Made by a program: the position numbers and the translations under genes. DNA of 10,171 nucleotides from contig WQYJ01000062.1 of NCBI GenBank assembly GCA_009781325.1, positions 1 through 10,171 of the forward strand. Direction: 5' to 3'. Shown here in pieces: positions 5,340 through 10,171 of this stretch. The notes under the pieces are model-generated. The model ran no database searches. It was not told where the DNA came from and worked only from the letters and a program-made list of their open reading frames with translations. Source of the stretch: Propionibacteriaceae bacterium. GTDB lineage: Bacteria > Actinomycetota > Actinomycetes > Propionibacteriales > Propionibacteriaceae. Each line of letters opens with the position of its first letter. Position 1 is the first letter of the stretch.

Positions 5340-6391
5340 CAACTCTTACGTACCACCATAGGAACCCGCAACCGAGTAGCAACAAACCAACAAACCCCAG
5401 CACACACAGTAAACATAGCCAAGTCAGTAACAGTCTGTGTCCAAGCAACCTGCGTGGTCGTCTTGATCTCAACCAAAGTACCAGTAGAGATAGCCAGCAA
5501 GAAGACACACAGATTATTGACGACATGGATAGCCACAGAAGCCTCCAATCCACCTGTCCTCCATACCAACACCCCTGCCACCAAACCAAAAATCAACCTC
5601 GAACCAAACAACCAAGGATTCTGAACACCATGAAAAAGCGCGAACACCACAGCCGTACTCACAATCGGGAACCACGCACTACGATGAATAGATCCAAAGA
5701 CCTGCATCAGATACCCACGAAAGACGACCTCTTCCGCTAATGCTTGGAACGGAGTAGTGACAAGAACCACCCCCACAAACCATCCCCATCCAGGCGCCGG
5801 TCCCCACCCTGGCCCAATGAACCAGTTATACCCAGTCACGATCCCAATCAAGATCACCGAAACACCCAGACAGATCACGAAGAATCTCCACCGTACCCCT
5901 GGCGAAATCGACCACACCCAAGCCATTCTGCGCTGATGAACAAACCTCATGAACGCCCAGACAGCCACGATCATGAAAGCCAAAGCCAAATGAGAAGCCA
6001 ACAACCCCCAGACGATCGCATAAGTGTTCGCCCCCTCAATGAACACGTCCTTATCTAACCCCTGCGGATCGACAAGAAAACCAAGACTAACCACTCCAGT
6101 ATTAATCAGCGGAACGAAGACGACATAGGTGATCAGAACCATCGCCACCATGACTGCACCCATGAACCGATGCGAGGATTGAGTAGGGTCATCCCCTTCG
6201 GCCACCAGACTCCCCGGATAGATGGACCCTTCAATGGGACTTGTCAGAGGCGAACCCATGAAGAAGGGTGGTCCAGACAGCGGATTAGGTTTGGGTTTCT
6301 TAGCTGGTGTCTTCCCGGCGGCCTTAGCTGGAGAACCCGGTTTTCCACCCCCGTGAGACCCCGAACCTTTCTTCGGTCTAGCGCGACTCAT
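5339..6391 (-). CDS. CPBP-family (CaaX/Abi-type) intramembrane protease
   Basis: This 350-residue membrane protein carries the three CPBP (Rce1/Abi) signatures: EEVVFR (E220, E221, R225), FALFH (F250, H254) and HVVNN (H289, N293). These glutamate and histidine residues form the active site of this metal-independent protease family. About six to eight hydrophobic segments fill residues 77-340. Residues 1-45 are a basic, Gly/Pro/Ala/Lys-rich, probably disordered cytoplasmic extension that the family core does not need. Its ATG overlaps the stop codon of the FAH-family gene as ATGA, indicating translational coupling at the end of the ilvE-cimA operon. Bacterial members process peptides, bacteriocin-related substrates or membrane proteins; the substrate here is unknown. 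The stop codon lies at the edge of a REP-like element, so the last residues may be insertion-derived. Confidence 0.92.
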   Translation of the reverse strand: MSRARPKKGSGSHGGGKPGSPAKAAGKTPAKKPKPNPLSGPPFFMGSPLTSPIEGSIYPGSLVAEGDDPTQSSHRFMGAVMVAMVLITYVVFVPLINTGVVSLGFLVDPQGLDKDVFIEGANTYAIVWGLLASHLALAFMIVAVWAFMRFVHQRRMAWVWSISPGVRWRFFVICLGVSVILIGIVTGYNWFIGPGWGPAPGWGWFVGVVLVTTPFQALAEEVVFRGYLMQVFGSIHRSAWFPIVSTAVVFALFHGVQNPWLFGSRLIFGLVAGVLVWRTGGLEASVAIHVVNNLCVFLLAISTGTLVEIKTTTQVAWTQTVTDLAMFTVCAGVCWFVATRLRVPMVVRKS

Positions 6392-7188
6392 CCTTGTTCA
6401 CCGACCACAGGATTGGTCAGAACACCGATCTCCTCAATATCAATAGCCACACTCTGCCCAGCCTGGATCACCGATCCGCCGCCCACAGCACCAGTCAGAA
6501 TCACATCACCAGGCAGCAGAGTCATCACCGATGAAATCGAACTCACCAAGTCCACAATCCCATGAATCAATCCGCGGGTTGTCCCCACAGTGACCTGCTC
6601 GTCATCGATCAGAGACGCGACCTTCAGCGACGACGCCTCCTCCACACTCAGGTGGGTCACGATCCACGGTCCTAAAGGTGTAAAAGTATCCCAGCACTTC
6701 GCTGCACCCCATGGCAGGTCAGACTGCACTAATCCGCGCGCAGTCACATCGTTGCTGGCGGTGTAACCAAAGATCACTTCCGGTACGCGCTCAGCAGGAA
6801 CAGACCGGCAGATCCGCGAGATCACCACAGCGACCTCACCTTCAAGAATCGTCTCAGGACTCATCGATGGAATCTGGATGGCCTCCCCCGGCCCAATCAC
6901 CGAGGTATTCGGCTTCAAGAAGAACGCCGGGAACCCTTGCTGCGGTGGCGGTGAATCCTGACCAGGAACTGCATTCTTCACCACACCGATGACCTTCGAG
7001 CGCGGAAGCACAGGAGCGAGCAGGCGTACATCCTCCATCAGGTGACGCGCACCAGTTAATTTGACCGCACCGGAAAACGGATCACCAGAGACATCCGCGA
7101 CCGTGTCAGGATTACCTGTCCCATCCGATTCCAACTCGACCACGCCATAGCGAATGGTCTCTTCAATCGAGTACCGAGCAATTCTCAT
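6388..7188 (-). CDS. Fumarylacetoacetate hydrolase (FAH)-family protein, catalytic His-Glu motif missing
   Basis: The 266-residue protein has the FAH-family fold signatures in order: FLKPN (K92), LEGEVAVVI (E116 and E118, metal ligands), GYTASNDVTAR (D147, metal ligand), GAAKCWDTFTPLGPW (K164), TLLPGDVILTG and EEIGVLTNPV. Relatives are Mg-dependent acylpyruvate hydrolases or oxaloacetate decarboxylases, and a homologue sits beside gltX in mycobacteria. At the usual VGxNYxxHxxE motif, however, this protein reads VIGVVKNAVPGQDSPPPQ (residues 67-84), without the catalytic His and Glu. The TGTPxGVG loop is TGAVGGGS. Activity may therefore be lost or altered. It starts 9 nt after the cimA stop without a clear Shine-Dalgarno sequence, so its translation is probably coupled. 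It overlaps the next gene by 4 nt. Confidence 0.9.
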   Translation of the reverse strand: MRIARYSIEETIRYGVVELESDGTGNPDTVADVSGDPFSGAVKLTGARHLMEDVRLLAPVLPRSKVIGVVKNAVPGQDSPPPQQGFPAFFLKPNTSVIGPGEAIQIPSMSPETILEGEVAVVISRICRSVPAERVPEVIFGYTASNDVTARGLVQSDLPWGAAKCWDTFTPLGPWIVTHLSVEEASSLKVASLIDDEQVTVGTTRGLIHGIVDLVSSISSVMTLLPGDVILTGAVGGGSVIQAGQSVAIDIEEIGVLTNPVVGEQG

Positions 7189-7197
7189 AGCGACAGT

Positions 7198-8790
7198 TTA
7201 GTCTGAATCCTCGCCAATCCCTGTTACCAGCGCGTAGGCATAGGCCTCGACCAGAGCCTCCCAGGAAGCCTCGATCACATTCTCTCCGACTCCGACTGTG
7301 GTCCAGGTCTCATGACCCAGCCTCATGTCGATCAAAACCCGAGTAATCGCATCTGTGCCGTGCCCATTGTCGAGAAGACGTACGCGATAGTCAGTCAGCT
7401 CGGCATGAGCCAACTGCGGATACTGCGGGATCAGAGCCTGACGAAGCGCCTGATCAAGAGCGTTGACCGGACCATTGCCTTCACCGAGGAAGGGCTTGGG
7501 TGCATCACAGCAGAAACCGACACGCACCACCGCTTGGGAGTCCTCGTCCTGGTCGGTGAAAACCCTCCAGGCGCCAACATAGAACGGCGCAGTGGGCTGA
7601 CCGAGTTCCTTGCGTACGAGTAGATCGAAGGATGCATCGGCGGCTTCATAGGAGTACCCTGCCAATTCACGCTCTTTGACTCTGTCCGCCAACTGTGCAG
7701 CCAGATCACGATCTGAGAGATCATGGCCCAATTGCTCAGCCTTGATCTGGATATTCGCTCGGCCTGCCATGTCGGAGATCAGCATGCGCATCCCGTTGCC
7801 GACCAAATCCGGATCGATGTGCTGATACATGTTCGCATCAACCTTGATCGCCGAAGCATGCAGCCCTGCCTTGTGGGCGAAGCTGGAGACTCCGACGTAC
7901 GCCTGGCGAGCCGACGGAGACTGGTTGGCGATCTCGGCCACAGAGTGGGAAATGCGAGTCAGGTCGCGCAGGGCTTCGTCAGAGATGACATTCCAGCCAT
8001 ACTTGATCTTCAGGTTGGGGATCAGCGCAGTCAGATCCGCATTACCAGTACGCTCACCGTAGCCGTTGATCGTACCTTGAATGTGCATGATCCCAGCATT
8101 AACACCAGCCAAAGTGTTTGCCACCGCACAGGCAGTGTCATTGTGGCAGTGAATGCCCAAAGGCACACCTAGGCGCGCTACATCGGTAACGATCTCGTGC
8201 ACAGTCGAAGGCAACATCCCGCCGTTGGTGTCACACAAGACAGCAACCTCAGCACCAGCTTCAGCCGCTGTGGCGACCACGAGCTTGGCATAGGTGGGAT
8301 TGTCGAGATACCCATTGAAGAAGTGCTCGCAGTCCACGAAAACCCTCTTGCCCAAGGAGACCAGATAGGTCACGGTGTCGCGCACCATCTCAAGGTTCTC
8401 TTCGAGAGTGGTCTTCAGCGCCTCAAAAACATGGCGGTCATGGGACTTCGCCACCAAACAGATCACATCAGTTTTGGCATCAACAAGAGCCTGGGTCAGA
8501 GGATCCGTGGCAGCAGTCATGCCGACCCGCCGTGTCGCCCCGAAGGCCACGAGGGTTGCATTCTTGAGCGTCAGTTCCTGGGAGGCTACCTCGAAGAATT
8601 CTGTGTCGTTCGGGTTGGCTCCCGGCCAGCCGCCCTCAATGAAGGTCACACCCAGTTCGTCAATCAAGCGGGCCACACGAAGCTTGTCGTGGACCGTTAA
8701 CCTGATTCCTTCCTGTTGAGTCCCGTCGCGCAGGGTTGTGTCGAATACATGAAAGGGCTCTGGCTGAGCCAACCTCACCTGAGTCGTCAT
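7198..8790 (-). CDS. cimA: (R)-citramalate synthase
   Basis: CimA condenses acetyl-CoA with pyruvate to citramalate, the first step of threonine-independent isoleucine synthesis. In a 530-residue product, DTTLRDGTQQEG (17-28) opens the HMGL-like TIM barrel. HCHND (214-218) and GERTGNADL (245-253) supply the metal ligands along with D22. The C-terminal part (about 400-525, GAWRVFTDQDEDSQAVVRVGF region) is the LeuA dimer/regulatory domain that normally mediates isoleucine feedback. The DGTQQEG and IEGGWPGANPNDTEFF motifs favour the CimA branch over isopropylmalate synthase or homocitrate synthase. I chose the ATG at 8790 because it forms an ATGA overlap with the ilvE stop and has GGAG 5 nt upstream. 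An in-frame ATG at 8817 would add nine residues and overlap ilvE further. Confidence 0.94.
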   Translation of the reverse strand: MTTQVRLAQPEPFHVFDTTLRDGTQQEGIRLTVHDKLRVARLIDELGVTFIEGGWPGANPNDTEFFEVASQELTLKNATLVAFGATRRVGMTAATDPLTQALVDAKTDVICLVAKSHDRHVFEALKTTLEENLEMVRDTVTYLVSLGKRVFVDCEHFFNGYLDNPTYAKLVVATAAEAGAEVAVLCDTNGGMLPSTVHEIVTDVARLGVPLGIHCHNDTACAVANTLAGVNAGIMHIQGTINGYGERTGNADLTALIPNLKIKYGWNVISDEALRDLTRISHSVAEIANQSPSARQAYVGVSSFAHKAGLHASAIKVDANMYQHIDPDLVGNGMRMLISDMAGRANIQIKAEQLGHDLSDRDLAAQLADRVKERELAGYSYEAADASFDLLVRKELGQPTAPFYVGAWRVFTDQDEDSQAVVRVGFCCDAPKPFLGEGNGPVNALDQALRQALIPQYPQLAHAELTDYRVRLLDNGHGTDAITRVLIDMRLGHETWTTVGVGENVIEASWEALVEAYAYALVTGIGEDSD

Positions 8791-9890
8791 GATAGCTCCA
8801 TTACTGTGTGCATCCATCCAAATTTATCCTCTGCACGGCCCCACTGGATATCCACCAGCGCCGTACGAATTGCCCGCGTTGCCTCACCCACTGGGGAAGG
8901 CAGCGGAATTGTTTCCACTCCACCGTCTTTGTCGTGCATCAACCGCCCAATGGGGCTGACCACAGCGGCGGTACCGCAGGCAAAGGCTTCTAGAATATCT
9001 CCATCGAGGATGCGGGCGAAAAGCTCCGACACCGACAACGGGCGTACCTCAGGGCGCAGTCCCAGGGCGGGCGCTAACTCGAGGATGGAATCGCGGGTGA
9101 TTCCTTCCAGGATGGTTCCCGAGGTGGGAGGGGTGATCAGTACCCCATCGTGGGTGACCACAAAGAAATTCATACCGCCGAGTTCTTCGACCCAATCGTG
9201 GGTCGCAGCATCGGTGAACAAAACCTGGGAGCACCCGTACTGGGCACCCTCACGCAGGGCAATCAATGAGGCTGCATAGTTGCCGCCGCACTTGGCTGCG
9301 CCTGTTCCGGACTCCCCTGCCCGAGCGAACTTCTTCGTCACCCAGATGTCTGTGGGAGTCATGCCGTCGGCGAGATAGGGCGAGGCCGGACCACCGATCA
9401 CGATGTACGAAGCTCGCGCAGCGGAGTGGACACCCAAGAAGGCCTCATCAGCGAACATGAATGGGCGGATGTAGTAGCTCATCTCCTCGCCGGCTGGAAC
9501 CCAGGACTGATCAGTGCGTACCAACGCATGAACAGATCTCAGGAAGTCTTCTTCCGGTATCTGGGGAAGATCGAGTCTGTCAGCAGACCGATTAAAGCGG
9601 CGAGCGTTCATTTCAGGACGGAAAAGCCAGATGCTCCCATCGGCGTGGCGATAGGCCTTCAATCCCTCAAAAATCTCTTGTCCATAGTGCAGGATGGCGT
9701 TTCCAGGGGCCATGTCAAGACAGCGGTAGTTCTCAATTTTCGAGTCATGCCACCCGGCATCCTGTGTCCATGTCGCAATGGCCATATGATCCGAAAAGTG
9801 CTTGACAAACCCAGATGCACCGACGATCTCGGCAAGCTTCTCCGGGTGGGTACGGTGCGTGTTCGGAACTAAGTTAAACGGCAGTGACAT
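8787..9890 (-). CDS. ilvE: Branched-chain amino acid aminotransferase
   Basis: IlvE transfers the amino group from glutamate to the 2-oxo acids of isoleucine, leucine and valine using pyridoxal phosphate. The 367-residue length is normal for the class IV, BCAT-II type common in actinobacteria. Signatures: ILHYGQEIFEGLKAYR (66-81), RPEMNARRFNRSADRL (91-106), GAAKCGGNYAASL with PLP lysine K200, EELGGMNFF (235-243), TSGTILEGITRDSILELA (257-274) and the phosphate-binding GTAAV (306-310). It is the first gene of the minus-strand operon and overlaps cimA by ATGA. The ATG at 9890 has no recognisable Shine-Dalgarno site. A TAGGGT -10 candidate only 12 nt upstream suggests a leaderless or near-leaderless mRNA. 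Confidence 0.97.
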   Translation of the reverse strand: MSLPFNLVPNTHRTHPEKLAEIVGASGFVKHFSDHMAIATWTQDAGWHDSKIENYRCLDMAPGNAILHYGQEIFEGLKAYRHADGSIWLFRPEMNARRFNRSADRLDLPQIPEEDFLRSVHALVRTDQSWVPAGEEMSYYIRPFMFADEAFLGVHSAARASYIVIGGPASPYLADGMTPTDIWVTKKFARAGESGTGAAKCGGNYAASLIALREGAQYGCSQVLFTDAATHDWVEELGGMNFFVVTHDGVLITPPTSGTILEGITRDSILELAPALGLRPEVRPLSVSELFARILDGDILEAFACGTAAVVSPIGRLMHDKDGGVETIPLPSPVGEATRAIRTALVDIQWGRAEDKFGWMHTVMELS

Positions 9891-9901
9891 AGGCTAAGCG
9901 T

Positions 9902-9907
9902 ACCCTA
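9902..9907 (-). promoter_or_regulatory. Candidate -10 of the ilvE operon (near-leaderless)
   Basis: TAGGGT on the minus strand fits TANNNT and would start transcription within about 5 nt of the ilvE ATG. That agrees with the absence of a Shine-Dalgarno sequence. No clear -35 is seen 16-18 nt upstream, so an activator or a weak promoter is possible. Confidence 0.3.
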
Positions 9908-9945
9908 GGCACCACAGTACCTACCTGTTGTCCATGTTGATGCCT

Positions 9946-9959
9946 ACAAGATATCTTGT
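9946..9959. promoter_or_regulatory. Perfect 14-bp palindrome, candidate shared operator of ilvE and leuB
   Basis: ACAAGATATCTTGT is a complete palindrome whose centre is 62-63 nt from the ilvE ATG and 66-67 nt from the leuB ATG. It lies in a 128-bp divergent intergenic region. A dimeric regulator bound there could control both branched-chain amino-acid operons. Regulators of leuB are known in actinobacteria (for example the IclR-type LtbR/NdgR group), but I do not claim a match to their motifs. Confidence 0.5.
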
Positions 9960-10005
9960 GTGTCTCGCCAGGCAAGCCAAACTCGCGCAAGCCCGTTCGA
10001 TTACC

Positions 10006-10011
10006 TAGGCT
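10006..10011 (+). promoter_or_regulatory. Candidate -10 of leuB (near-leaderless)
   Basis: TAGGCT fits TANNNT and lies 7 nt before the leuB ATG, so the transcript would begin at or next to the start codon. No strong Shine-Dalgarno sequence and no clear -35 are visible. The arrangement mirrors that of ilvE on the opposite strand (both within CCTAGG). Confidence 0.3.
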
Positions 10012-10018
10012 GTTCTGC

Positions 10019-10171
10019 ATGAGTGAGTTGATTGCCGTAATACCCGGCGACGGAATTGGGCCCGAGGTCATGGGTCAGACAACCAGGATTCTTGACATTG
10101 TTCACCCTGGATTGCGCTTCGAACCCTATGCCTTGGGCGCCGAGCACTGGTTAGCAACATCGGAGGTTCTC
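10019..10171 (+). CDS. leuB: 3-isopropylmalate dehydrogenase, N-terminal fragment (runs off right edge)
   Basis: Fifty-one codons are open from the ATG to the window end. The first residues, MSELIAVIPGDGIGPEVMGQ, contain the family's N-terminal IPGDGIGPEV motif, and the spacing to the start is normal for LeuB. LeuB oxidatively decarboxylates 3-isopropylmalate in leucine synthesis. In organisms with citramalate synthase it also oxidises 3-methylmalate to 2-oxobutyrate for isoleucine, which explains its place beside cimA and ilvE. Isocitrate and tartrate dehydrogenases share this motif, but the ilvE-cimA context favours LeuB. It is divergent from ilvE and lacks an obvious Shine-Dalgarno sequence. 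Confidence 0.94.
   Translation, partial: MSELIAVIPGDGIGPEVMGQTTRILDIVHPGLRFEPYALGAEHWLATSEVL

Noticed and set aside
5205..5740. Plus-strand open frames over the REP elements and the end of the CPBP gene
   Set aside because: Composition is a by-product of the CPBP gene on the other strand and of repeat sequence; no family features.
8791..8817. Longer cimA start at 8817
   Set aside because: In frame, but it would overlap ilvE by 31 nt. The ATG at 8790 has a GGAG site and a classic ATGA junction. Not fully excluded.
8716..9279. 187-codon plus-strand open frame opposite ilvE, and others opposite cimA
   Set aside because: The minus-strand frames encode unmistakable IlvE and CimA; the plus frames are shadows.

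Overview
The window looks like a chromosomal segment of a Gram-positive actinobacterium of moderate GC (judged by eye, not computed). The reasons are the gene order leuB / ilvE / cimA / FAH-family hydrolase, which I recall as typical of Actinomycetota, tRNA genes without encoded CCA, TANNNT-type -10 candidates, and start codons without a clear Shine-Dalgarno site. The species cannot be named from sequence alone.

Right part (5339-10171) is the metabolic block. On the minus strand ilvE, cimA, an FAH-family gene and a CPBP membrane protease form one compact operon: ATGA overlap, 9-nt gap, ATGA overlap. The start of leuB diverges from ilvE across a 128-bp intergenic region. CimA (acetyl-CoA + pyruvate to citramalate), LeuB (3-methylmalate step, shared with leucine synthesis) and IlvE (final transamination) are three steps of the threonine-independent isoleucine route. 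A perfect 14-bp palindrome sits almost exactly midway between the two divergent start codons and is a candidate shared operator.

Middle (4308-5338) is gene-poor and dense in repeats. From left to right it holds: the upstream region and promoter candidate of the surface gene; 4389-4574, in which I see nothing convincing; a roughly 161-bp element with 18-bp perfect terminal inverted repeats and a long internal hairpin; tRNA-Gln(CTG) on the plus strand; a strong bidirectional terminator flanked by mini-hairpins; two direct-repeat hairpin units that keep their flanks but exchange stem sequences; and one and a half copies of a paired REP/MITE-like element, the last ending on the stop codon of the CPBP gene.

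Left part (1-4307): a 1196-residue secreted surface protein with five repeats of about 170 residues, resembling MucBP/Mub-B2 adhesin repeats, runs on the minus strand toward tRNA-Glu(CTC). Beyond it, 197-545 holds a perfect 17-bp-arm palindrome, a complete paired REP element and a possible promoter for a truncated secreted-protein gene that runs off the left edge.

Overall, conserved amino-acid biosynthesis genes pass into a variable tRNA-bounded region carrying an adhesin and several families of palindromic repeats. gltX and adjacent tRNA-Gln/tRNA-Glu genes, which I would expect after the FAH gene in many actinobacteria, are not arranged that way here.
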